Origin: Acidobacteriota bacterium
GTDB taxonomy: Bacteria > Acidobacteriota > Blastocatellia > Pyrinomonadales > Pyrinomonadaceae
Length of the DNA stretch: 57,483 nucleotides
Assembly: GCA_018269075.1 (NCBI GenBank)
Contig: JAFDVJ010000108.1
Span: forward strand, 1-57,483
Direction: 5' to 3'
Shown: positions 42,208 through 49,888 of the stretch, piece by piece
Layout of the letters: the number at the start of each line of letters is the position of its first letter
Position numbering within the stretch: the first letter of the stretch is position 1
The notes under the pieces: generated by a model
What the model saw: only the letters and a program-made list of their open reading frames with translations
Databases searched by the model: none
What the model was told of the DNA's origin: nothing
Translations under genes and position numbers: made by a program

Positions 42208-44802
42208 TCAATAAAGCAGAAAAGCGGCGCGGCGCCGGCGGAATTCGTCGAGCGCCGGCTGCCACGATTTCTCGATCTCATCGGGCTGTGTTCCGGCTTT
42301 GACCTTCTCGAGAATCTCGGCGTTGACGAGCAGCCGGGCGTATTTCTCGACCTGCCATTCGTTCGGGTAAAGCCGCCGGAGCGCGACCGCGAGCTCGAGG
42401 CCGGTGCGGACCGCGCGGAAACGCGCGCGGTCGGTGATCACGATATTGACGCCGCCGCAGGCTTCGTCCTTGAAGACCGAAGCGTTCGGCTTGAAGCGGA
42501 CCGGCACGAACCGGACGCCGCTTAAATTCCGCGAGTTCAGATATAAAGCCAGTTTCTGCCCGTCGATCCACGGCGCGCCGACGACCTCGAACGGCGTGTC
42601 GGTTCCCCGCCCGACCGAGACGTTGGTCGTCTCGAGCAGGCCGATGCCGGGATAGAGCGCGGCCTCGGTCAGACTGCGCATATTCGGCGACGGATTGACC
42701 CAGAGCTGACCGGTTTCGTCGAACCACGAGGCGCGCGACCAGTTCGCCATTTTGATCACCTTGAGGTTCGCGCCGATCTTGCGCTCGACGTTCATCATCT
42801 GCGCCAGTTCGCCGATCGTCAGGCCGTAGCGGACCGGGATCGTGTGGGCGGCGATGAACGACAGTTTGTCCTCGTCGGCGAGCGGCCCTTCGAAGTCCGC
42901 GCCGCCGAGCGGATCGGGACGGTCAAGGACGATAATTGGTTTGCCCAATTTTGCGGCCTCTTCCATCACGTTCCGCAAGGTCGCCGTGTAGGTGTAAAAC
43001 CGCGCGCCGACGTCCTGAATGTCGTAGACGAGCGCGTCGAGATCCTGTAATTGTTCGGGTTTCGGCCGCCGCGTCTCGCCGTAGAGCGAGTAGACCGGCA
43101 GCCCCGTTTTTTCGTCGGTCGTGTCGTCGATCTTCGCCTGATCCAATTCGCCGCGAATGCCGTGCTCGGGCGAAAAGAGCGCGACGAGCCGGACGTTTTT
43201 CGCTTCCTTCAGAACGTCGATCGTTGGCTTGCCCGCGAGATTGCGGCCGGTCTGATTGGTGACGAGGCCGATCTTCAAGCCCTCGAGCTCCTTGAAATTG
43301 TTCTTTTCGAGGACATCGATCCCGTTCAGGGTGATTTCGGATTTCGGATTGCGGACCGCGGATTGGCTCTGCTGCCGGGCGGCTTCGGCCTGTTCTTTAA
43401 ATTTCGGGATCTGGGCGGCGACCTGCGAGTAATAGATGTCCTCGGCGAGCCGGTAGGCTTCGACCGGCGTGTCCTCGACGGCCGACGCGGCGACGGTCGC
43501 GACGCGCGCGCGGAGCGGGCCGACGTCGCCCTTGCCGTCCGGATGGACGCGGTTCGACATAAAGACGACGAACGTCTGCGAAACGCGGTCGATCCAGAGG
43601 CCGGTGCCGGTAAAACCGGTGTGGCCGAACGAGCCGAGCGGGAAAAGCTCGCCGCGGTTCGACGAAAAGCTCGTGTTCATATCCCAACCCAAACCGCGCG
43701 TCGCGCCGTCTTCCGAGACGACGACCGGCGCCGTCATCCGCGCGATCGTCAGCGCCGACAAAATCCGTTTCCCGTCGAGCGTCCCGCCGTTTAAAAGCAT
43801 CTGGCAGAACCGCGCGAGATCGTCGGCCGTCGAAAAAAGCCCGGCGTGACCGGCGACGCCGCCCATCCGGCTCGCCGTCGGGTCGTGGACCCAGCCGCGC
43901 AAAATCCGATTGCCGTCTTTTTCGTCACCCTCGAACGTCGCGCCGAGATAACTCTCCTGTCCCTTGACGTTTTCGGTCGGAGCGTATCTCGTGAGCGGCC
44001 GGTCCACCAGGAAGCAGTTTTCATTTTTCGAGGAAGAGCTGTCGGGTTTAAAGCAGGAAATGAAATCGCTGTCTTTCATTCCAAGCGGTTGAAAAACGTT
44101 GCCGGCCGCAAATTCATTGACGGCCTTGCCGGTTATTCGTTGAACTATTTCGGCCAGAACGATGTAATTAATATCCGAATAAACAAACTTCGTGCCCGAC
44201 GGCTGACGCAGCTTCTCCTTGTAAAGCGCGGCGAGCATCCCTTCGCGGCCGATCCATTTTTGTTTGAGATCGAAATCCGGCGCAAAGCCCGTGACGTGCG
44301 TCATCAGCTGCTGGACGGTGATTTTCTTGACCGATTCGTCCTGAATTTCGGGAATAAATTTGCCGATCGGGTCGGTCAGGCGGATCTTGCCCTGCTCGAC
44401 GAGCATCATCACGCTCGTCGTCGTCGCGACGACTTTGGTGAGACTCGCGACGTCGAAGATCGTGTCGGGCGTCATCTTTTCGACGTTCGGGACGAGTGAA
44501 CGATTGCCGAACGCTTTTCGATAAACGATCCTGCCTTTGTGGCCGACGATGACGACCGCGCCGGGCAGTTTTTTGTCGGCGATGTCCTTTTCGACGAGCC
44601 TGTCGATCTCGGCGAGCTTCGCGGCGTTCATCCCGACCGTCGACGGGACGGCGACCGGCAGTCCCTGTGCGAACGCGGGAAGACATAATAAAAACGCGAA
44701 GAAGCAAAGCCGCAAAGCCGCGATTAAATTATTTGAAAACCCCTTGAAAACCTTCGCGCCATCGCGCCCCGGCGTCTTTGCGTTAAATAAAACCCCTTTC
44801 AT
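42208..44802 (-). CDS. namZ: Secreted AmiE-like serine hydrolase fused to NamZ exo-N-acetylmuramidase
   Basis: 864 aa. After a signal peptide (hydrophobic core about 26-46, AFAQG) comes a PF00144-type domain (about 50-475) with SxxK at Ser120-Lys123 (SLTK), the YSD second motif and a GHTGFTG third motif. B. subtilis AmiE, which removes peptides from MurNAc, is of this type. A linker encoded by a GGATTTC repeat (43333-43367, QSAVRNPKSE) leads to a DUF1343/GH171 domain (about 490-864) with LFSPEHG and DVGARFYTY, the NamZ signature that releases terminal MurNAc. In B. subtilis amiE and namZ are separate genes of one operon. The start ATG overlaps the LysR stop (ATGA). The first ~20 residues (NAKTPGRDGAK) are also repeat-encoded. 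Confidence 0.9.
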   Translation of the reverse strand: MKGVLFNAKTPGRDGAKVFKGFSNNLIAALRLCFFAFLLCLPAFAQGLPVAVPSTVGMNAAKLAEIDRLVEKDIADKKLPGAVVIVGHKGRIVYRKAFGNRSLVPNVEKMTPDTIFDVASLTKVVATTTSVMMLVEQGKIRLTDPIGKFIPEIQDESVKKITVQQLMTHVTGFAPDFDLKQKWIGREGMLAALYKEKLRQPSGTKFVYSDINYIVLAEIVQRITGKAVNEFAAGNVFQPLGMKDSDFISCFKPDSSSSKNENCFLVDRPLTRYAPTENVKGQESYLGATFEGDEKDGNRILRGWVHDPTASRMGGVAGHAGLFSTADDLARFCQMLLNGGTLDGKRILSALTIARMTAPVVVSEDGATRGLGWDMNTSFSSNRGELFPLGSFGHTGFTGTGLWIDRVSQTFVVFMSNRVHPDGKGDVGPLRARVATVAASAVEDTPVEAYRLAEDIYYSQVAAQIPKFKEQAEAARQQSQSAVRNPKSEITLNGIDVLEKNNFKELEGLKIGLVTNQTGRNLAGKPTIDVLKEAKNVRLVALFSPEHGIRGELDQAKIDDTTDEKTGLPVYSLYGETRRPKPEQLQDLDALVYDIQDVGARFYTYTATLRNVMEEAAKLGKPIIVLDRPDPLGGADFEGPLADEDKLSFIAAHTIPVRYGLTIGELAQMMNVERKIGANLKVIKMANWSRASWFDETGQLWVNPSPNMRSLTEAALYPGIGLLETTNVSVGRGTDTPFEVVGAPWIDGQKLALYLNSRNLSGVRFVPVRFKPNASVFKDEACGGVNIVITDRARFRAVRTGLELAVALRRLYPNEWQVEKYARLLVNAEILEKVKAGTQPDEIEKSWQPALDEFRRRRAAFLLY
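44699..44795. repeat. GCAAAGCCGC / GTCTTTGCGTT words inside the namZ signal-peptide region
   Basis: AAGCAAAGCCGCAAAGCCGC (44702-44721) and CCTTCGCGCCATCGCGCC to TTTGCGTT (44754-44784) are the same word class as at 13479 and 36942, here within the 5' coding end of amiE-namZ. Confidence 0.7.
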
Positions 44803-45716
44803 TTCCTTGCTTTTAATTCTTTTTCCCGTTCCTTGAAGCTTTCCTTGCAGAGCTTGACGAATTCCTTCGAGATAGGCGAGAAATAGCCGCCGCGAAGCCG
44901 CGCCAGACCGAGCTCCCACTTGATCTCGGCGCCCTCGATGAGCCACGAGACGAGCTTGCCGTCCTTGACCTCGCGGGCGACGTTCTTTGCGCCGGCGATG
45001 CCGACGCCCATCTGGTTTTCGACCATCCGGTTGATCGCCGTCTGGCGCGAGAGTTCCATCATCACGTTCGGCTTGACGTTCGCCGCCTGAAAAAATTCGT
45101 CGATCATCCGCCGCGTGTTGCCGCCCTTTTCGCCCAGAATGAGATGCTCGCCGGCGAGCGCCGCCGCCGAAATGACGTTTTCTTTGGCGAGCGGGTGGCT
45201 CGGATGCGCGATCGCGACGATCTCGTCCGAAAACAGGAGCTCCGTCTGGACGTTCGACGTTTCGACCGGCAGCGAGACGAACGCGATGTCGATCTCGCCG
45301 TGCATAATCTTTTCGACGAGCGCCTGGCTCGTGCCGCTGCTGACGGTGACCTCGGCGTTCGGGAATTTCTGTTTGAGCTTTTCGAGAATGCCCGGCAATT
45401 GCTCGCTCGCGAACATCGACGACGACGAACCGATCCGCAGGCGGCCGTATTCGGCGCCGGCGATCTCGGCGATCTCGGCGATCGCCGCGTCGTGCTCCCG
45501 GAGGATCTTGCGGGCGCGGTCGATCAGCGAGTCGCCGGCCTCGGTCAGGATCACGCGGCGCGGCGTCCGCGTAAAGAGCGGCAGACCGACCTCTTCCTCG
45601 AGCTGCCGGATCTGCATCGAAATCGCCGCCTGCGTCACGTTCATCAGACGCGCGCCGGCCGTAAATGTCTTCGTTTCGGCAATCGCCAGAAACGCCTTCA
45701 ATTGTCGTATTTCCAT
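44799..45716 (-). CDS. LysR-type transcriptional regulator
   Basis: 305 aa. N-terminal winged HTH (MEIRQLKAFLAIAETKTFTAGARLMNVTQAAISMQIRQLEEEVG split across residues 1-45) and a substrate-binding regulatory domain (about 90-295). ATG 45716 matches the family N-terminus; the frame runs further upstream through a repeat region. The gene is translationally coupled (ATGA) to amiE-namZ and divergent from the kinase-murQ-nagZ operon, the normal geometry for a LysR regulator of a divergent promoter. AmpR, a LysR member, senses muropeptides, so a similar ligand is plausible; MurR, the usual regulator, is absent. Confidence 0.92.
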   Translation of the reverse strand: MEIRQLKAFLAIAETKTFTAGARLMNVTQAAISMQIRQLEEEVGLPLFTRTPRRVILTEAGDSLIDRARKILREHDAAIAEIAEIAGAEYGRLRIGSSSSMFASEQLPGILEKLKQKFPNAEVTVSSGTSQALVEKIMHGEIDIAFVSLPVETSNVQTELLFSDEIVAIAHPSHPLAKENVISAAALAGEHLILGEKGGNTRRMIDEFFQAANVKPNVMMELSRQTAINRMVENQMGVGIAGAKNVAREVKDGKLVSWLIEGAEIKWELGLARLRGGYFSPISKEFVKLCKESFKEREKELKARK

Positions 45717-45967
45717 AAGTGCAGGCTGGTTCGTCGTGCGGCGCCCGCGGTTCGTCGATCGTCGTTCGTCGTCTCTTAAATCAGAGCCTGCGTCAACGGA
45801 CTGCGGCGAACGACGAGCCGCAAACACCGAACCCATCATCAATATCAAAAGTAGTTATCGCATATATAAAATCTTTTAGTTTTGATTATATGTCAAGGAT
45901 AATTAGAATAGAAGTTTGATTTTTTTTCTTCAAAACACGTTTTTTTTGAGCCGGTCAGCCGGAATCT
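45717..45967. promoter_or_regulatory. Divergent control region of the salvage locus
   Basis: 251 bp between the LysR gene and the kinase. It holds CGTCGTTCGTCG words (45733-45776) mirrored by GCGGCGAACGACGAG (45802-45816), and an AT-rich segment with a dyad CATATATAAAATC (45861-45873) / GATTATATG (45884-45892), inner AATC-N10-GATT, a candidate LysR site. Confidence 0.5.
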
Positions 45968-46945
45968 ATGCCGAACACACCAAAAACCAGGAACCACGGA
46001 CGGGAGCATAATCTTTACCTCGGGGTCGACGGCGGCGGAACAAAAACACATATCGCGATCATCGGAAACGACCGCCAGCTCGTCTGCGAAGGTTACGCCG
46101 GCGCTTCGAACCCGCTCCGGGTCGGCGTCGAAACCGCCGTCAACAACATCATCGCGGCGATCAATTCGGCCTGCGACGCGGTCGATAAAAATCGCGGCGA
46201 CATCGTTTCGGCGACGCTCGGACTGGCCGGCGTCCGCCGCGCCGACCTCCGCCGGATTATGCGCGAGCGGCTCGTCGAAAAGCTCCGCATCAAGAAGATA
46301 CAGGTCTACACCGACGCCGAGATCGCGCTTTTCGGCATCGGCAAAAACACCGCCGGGCTCGTCATCATCGCCGGCACCGGCTCGGTCTGCATCGGCCGCA
46401 ACCGGCGCGGCGAAACGGCGACGGCCGGCGGCTGGGGCCCGCTCGCCGGCGACGAGGGCGGCGGCGCGGGCATCGCGCTCAACGCGCTCCATAAAATCGC
46501 CAAGGCCTCGGACGGGCGCGCGCGGCCGACGCTTTTGAGCGACGCCGCCGTCGATTATTTTCGCGCCGGCCGGATCGAGAACCTCTCGGTCGCGATCTAC
46601 GCGCCGCAGATCGACAACGCGCGAATCGCCGGCTTTGCCAAATACGTCGCCGAAACCGCCCAACAGGGCGACAAGGTCGCGATCGAGATCCTCAGCGAAG
46701 CCGGATTCGAGCTCGGAATGGCGGCCTTCGCCGTCGTCAAGCGTCTCCGGCTCCAGCGGACGGCGATCCCGATCGGACAGGTCGGCAGCGTCTTCAAATC
46801 GGGCCGCCTCGTCACCGACTCGCTGCTCCGGACGGTCCGGACGATCGCCCCGAAGGCTTATCTTCTCGACAAGATCATCATCCCCGCCCACGCCGCCGCC
46901 CAGATGGCGTTCGAACATAACGGCAACGGAGGAAAACACCGGTGA
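45968..46945 (+). CDS. BadF/BadG-family amino-sugar kinase (MurK/GlcNAc kinase-like)
   Basis: 325 aa. ASKHA-fold kinase with phosphate-1 motif DGGGTKT (21-27), a second Asp region (VYTDAEIALFG), adenosine motif AGTGSV, and GGWGPLAGDEGGG. The BcrAD_BadF family includes GlcNAc kinases and Clostridium MurK, which phosphorylates both MurNAc and GlcNAc. With murQ and two exo-glycosidases beside it, 6-phosphorylation of imported MurNAc and/or GlcNAc is the likely role. First gene of the plus-strand operon; its stop overlaps the GTG start of the next gene. Confidence 0.88.
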   Translation: MPNTPKTRNHGREHNLYLGVDGGGTKTHIAIIGNDRQLVCEGYAGASNPLRVGVETAVNNIIAAINSACDAVDKNRGDIVSATLGLAGVRRADLRRIMRERLVEKLRIKKIQVYTDAEIALFGIGKNTAGLVIIAGTGSVCIGRNRRGETATAGGWGPLAGDEGGGAGIALNALHKIAKASDGRARPTLLSDAAVDYFRAGRIENLSVAIYAPQIDNARIAGFAKYVAETAQQGDKVAIEILSEAGFELGMAAFAVVKRLRLQRTAIPIGQVGSVFKSGRLVTDSLLRTVRTIAPKAYLLDKIIIPAHAAAQMAFEHNGNGGKHR

Positions 46946-48030
46946 AAAAAATTTTCTTGGCTCTTTTGACGATTAACTTTCTGGCGCTTTTCGTCTTCGC
47001 CCAAAACGACAAACCGGTCGCCGACTGGCAGGAGCTCGCGCCCGCCGGCGAGGAATTCCGGATCGAAGTGCCGGCGGCTTTCAAAGCCGGAACCTACGAA
47101 AATCCGAAAACCAAATCCGTCAGCCGAAGTTACGTCAACTTATTCGAAGGCACGTTTTATTACATAATGACCGATTCCCCGGAAAATCCGGTCCAGATGA
47201 AAATGGCCCTGAATTTCGCCTACGAACACGAACCCAACGGATCTTCGCCGATCGTCGGAGGTTTCGAGGCCAGGAAATTCGTATTTTCCGACAATGACGG
47301 ATTTTTCAACACCATCCTGATCGTCAACGGAAAAAATCGCTACTACGTTTTTCAGACCGCCAGTCCGATCAGGGACGATCCGTCGGTGGTTCGTTTTTTC
47401 AGCAGTCTCCGGTTCGGGCCGAAGGAAGCGGAAACCAAACCGGAAATCCCGCAAAACCCGAATGCCGTCGTCGTATCGGTTCCGCCGGCCGACATCAATC
47501 TCAGTTCCGCCGGTCAGACGATCGAGGAAAAGCAGCCCGCGCCGGTGAGTAAACCGTCCGCCCCGCCGGTCAGCCCCAATCAGCCGACCGATCAGGTTCT
47601 GGTCGTCAAAAGGGTTCCCGCTCCCGTCGAAAAGACCGGTTCGGGTAACGGCATCGGCAACGGCGACGGCCGCGGCAACGGCACTGGCAACGGCCGCGGT
47701 CAGGGTAACGGCGAGGGAAGCGGCGACGGTCCGGCCAATCCGCCGAAGCCGCCGATCGTGACGGATACTCCGGTTAAAATTTTGTCCAAACCGCGCGCCA
47801 ATTACACCGATTATGCCCGGTTCTATCAGGTTCAGGGCAGCGTCACGCTGCGGGTCGTGTTCTCAGCCAACGGTTCGATCAGCTCCATCGCGCCGATCAC
47901 CCGACTTCCCTTCGGCCTGACCCAACAGGCGATCATCGCCGCCAAACAAATCCGCTTCGAACCGGCGACGCGCAACGGCATCGCCTATTCCGTCTCCAAA
48001 CCGGTCGTCTATAATTTCACGATCTATTAA
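46942..48030 (+). CDS. TonB-domain protein with Gly-Asn-rich linker
   Basis: 362 aa. Signal peptide (1-20, FVFAQ), an N-terminal domain of unknown type (about 25-155), a Pro-rich stretch, a low-complexity GNG repeat linker (about 232-270) and a C-terminal TonB domain (about 280-362: VQGSVTLRVVFSANGSI...AAKQIRFEPA). Unlike classical TonB it has a cleavable signal peptide and no evident permanent membrane anchor. GTG start at 46942 overlaps the kinase stop. It may serve the Oar-like receptor encoded divergently. Confidence 0.82.
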   Translation: MKKIFLALLTINFLALFVFAQNDKPVADWQELAPAGEEFRIEVPAAFKAGTYENPKTKSVSRSYVNLFEGTFYYIMTDSPENPVQMKMALNFAYEHEPNGSSPIVGGFEARKFVFSDNDGFFNTILIVNGKNRYYVFQTASPIRDDPSVVRFFSSLRFGPKEAETKPEIPQNPNAVVVSVPPADINLSSAGQTIEEKQPAPVSKPSAPPVSPNQPTDQVLVVKRVPAPVEKTGSGNGIGNGDGRGNGTGNGRGQGNGEGSGDGPANPPKPPIVTDTPVKILSKPRANYTDYARFYQVQGSVTLRVVFSANGSISSIAPITRLPFGLTQQAIIAAKQIRFEPATRNGIAYSVSKPVVYNFTIY

Positions 48031-48065
48031 ATATAAGTTTTATAAAAACCCCCGGCCGCACTAAG

Positions 48066-48104
48066 CGAAAAATCCGAAATCCGAAATCCGAAATCCGAAA
48101 TCCA
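48066..48104. repeat. TCCGAAA heptamer run upstream of murQ
   Basis: Five tandem AATCCGA units between the TonB-domain gene and murQ, ending three bases before the murQ ATG and therefore occupying its ribosome-binding region. Confidence 0.88.
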
Positions 48105-48107
48105 ACT

Positions 48108-48998
48108 ATGCTGCCCGTAACCGAACAGGAAAATCCGAACACCGCGAGAATCGACGAGGTCTCGACGCTCGAAGCCGTCCGGCTGATCAACGACGAAGAC
48201 AAAAAGGTCGCGTTCGCGGTCGAACAAGCGCTCCCCGAAATCGCCGCCGCGATCGACCGGATCGTCGATAGATTAAAGAACGGCGGCCGGCTCTTTTACG
48301 CCGGCACCGGCACGAGCGGCCGGCTCGGCGTGCTCGACGCGAGCGAGATCCCGCCGACCTACGGCGTTTCCTACGAGCTCGTGCAGGGCGTCATCGCCGG
48401 CGGCTACGACGCGCTTTACAAGGCGACCGAAGCGAGCGAAGACAACCGCGAGGCGGCCCGCGCCGATCTCGAAAAACGCGGCCTCACCGAAAAGGACGCG
48501 CTCGTCGGCATCGCCGCTTCGGGCCGCACGCCGTACACGATCGGCGCGCTCGAATACGCGCGCGCACTCGGCTGCTTCACGGCCGCCGTGACCTGCGTGC
48601 CCGGCTCGGCGATCACCGCCGCAGCCGAAATCGCGATCGTCGCCGAAGTCGGCCCCGAAGCCGTCACCGGCTCGACACGGATGAAGGCCGGCACCGCGCA
48701 GAAGCTGATCCTCAACACGATCTCGACGACCGCGATGATCCGGCTCGGCTACGTCAAGGGCAACCGGATGACGAACGTCAAATCGTCGAACGTCAAACTC
48801 AAGGAACGCTCGCGGCGGATCCTCTCGGCCGAAACCGGTCTCGACGAACCGGCCGCGCGAATGCTGCTCGACGCCGCCGGCGACGACCTCCGCGTCGCGA
48901 TCGTGATGCAGAAGGCGAAAGTTACGCGCGAGCTTGCCGAAAAAGCCCTCGCCGCGCATAATTTCGTTATCGAGAATGCGATTCTGAGTTTAAGATAA
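48108..48998 (+). CDS. murQ: N-acetylmuramic acid 6-phosphate etherase
   Basis: 296 aa SIS-domain lyase. YAGTGTSGRLGVLDASE carries the sugar-phosphate loop and catalytic Glu80. ASEDN carries Glu111, the equivalent of E. coli Glu114. The family signature TGSTRMKAGTAQKLILN is complete. It cleaves the lactyl ether of MurNAc-6-P to GlcNAc-6-P and D-lactate in the cytoplasm, feeding NagA. The Shine-Dalgarno position is taken by repeat DNA, so translation may be weak or coupled. Confidence 0.96.
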   Translation: MLPVTEQENPNTARIDEVSTLEAVRLINDEDKKVAFAVEQALPEIAAAIDRIVDRLKNGGRLFYAGTGTSGRLGVLDASEIPPTYGVSYELVQGVIAGGYDALYKATEASEDNREAARADLEKRGLTEKDALVGIAASGRTPYTIGALEYARALGCFTAAVTCVPGSAITAAAEIAIVAEVGPEAVTGSTRMKAGTAQKLILNTISTTAMIRLGYVKGNRMTNVKSSNVKLKERSRRILSAETGLDEPAARMLLDAAGDDLRVAIVMQKAKVTRELAEKALAAHNFVIENAILSLR

Positions 48999-49001
48999 CC
49001 G

Positions 49002-49775
49002 ATGAAAAAACTCTTCCCGCTGGTTCTGGCCCTCTGTTTTCTGACCGAATCGTGTCAGGTGGCCGATTCGTTATTAGGTAAGTATTATCTTTTCCAGACA
49101 TACTTTATCTCGGCTTCGAGACGAAAAACCTCGGTCGATGCGACCGTCTATTCCGAGCGCCTCGGCAAATTCGATGACATCAGGCCCGTCCGTTCCGTAA
49201 CCTTCAACGGAGTCGATATGACGAACGGCAAAATGCCGGTTGAATATTCCGATGATTTCCCGCCCTGCGAGCCGCCGCCGCCGAAATCGGACTACGGATT
49301 AAGTGTCAATCCGAAATTCAGCCCGACGCCCGACCCGCTTCCCGAATCCGCCTATTTCTTCGCCGCCGCGGACGGCTATCAAAACAACAATGCGATCGTC
49401 GTCACCGATCAGGACGGCAACCGGTATCCCGTCAGGATCGATTTCGAGCCGGTCGAACCGGTCGACTCCGCGGCCATCGTTATCAGCCGGTCGAAAAGCA
49501 GCGTCATCAAATTAAAGGGCCGCGGCAGCGGCAAGCCGGAAGAAGTCGATTTTTTTATCAGCCAGTCAGCGGGCGGGCGAATCGATTCTTCGAAAGCCGA
49601 TTATCGGCCCGCCGACAATTCGATCGTAATTCCCGCCGAAGCGGCCCGCGGATTGCTAAAAGGAAAGGCCGCCTTCGAGCTTTCCAGCCGGATGAGCGGA
49701 GCGCTCGATCAATCGCACATCAGCCATTTTTTTATCACTTTTCACAGCCGACTCTGCGTCGACATCGTCGATTGA
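49002..49775 (+). CDS. Hypothetical lipoprotein
   Basis: 257 aa. Signal peptide with lipobox-like LTESC (Cys18), then no domain I recognise. A Pro-rich patch (PPCEPPPPK, about 88-96) and a beta-rich C-terminal half. It starts three bases after the murQ stop and precedes the symporter, so it belongs to the salvage operon; a binding or envelope role is possible but unsupported. Confidence 0.78.
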   Translation: MKKLFPLVLALCFLTESCQVADSLLGKYYLFQTYFISASRRKTSVDATVYSERLGKFDDIRPVRSVTFNGVDMTNGKMPVEYSDDFPPCEPPPPKSDYGLSVNPKFSPTPDPLPESAYFFAAADGYQNNNAIVVTDQDGNRYPVRIDFEPVEPVDSAAIVISRSKSSVIKLKGRGSGKPEEVDFFISQSAGGRIDSSKADYRPADNSIVIPAEAARGLLKGKAAFELSSRMSGALDQSHISHFFITFHSRLCVDIVD

Positions 49776-49888
49776 GCGCACTCCGGCATTAAAAACAAAT
49801 TAACGATTTGACCCGACCGCCTCCGGTAAGATAAAAAACACTTATCGGTTTCCGCAACTCTTTCGTGTATTCTTATTGAAATAAAACG

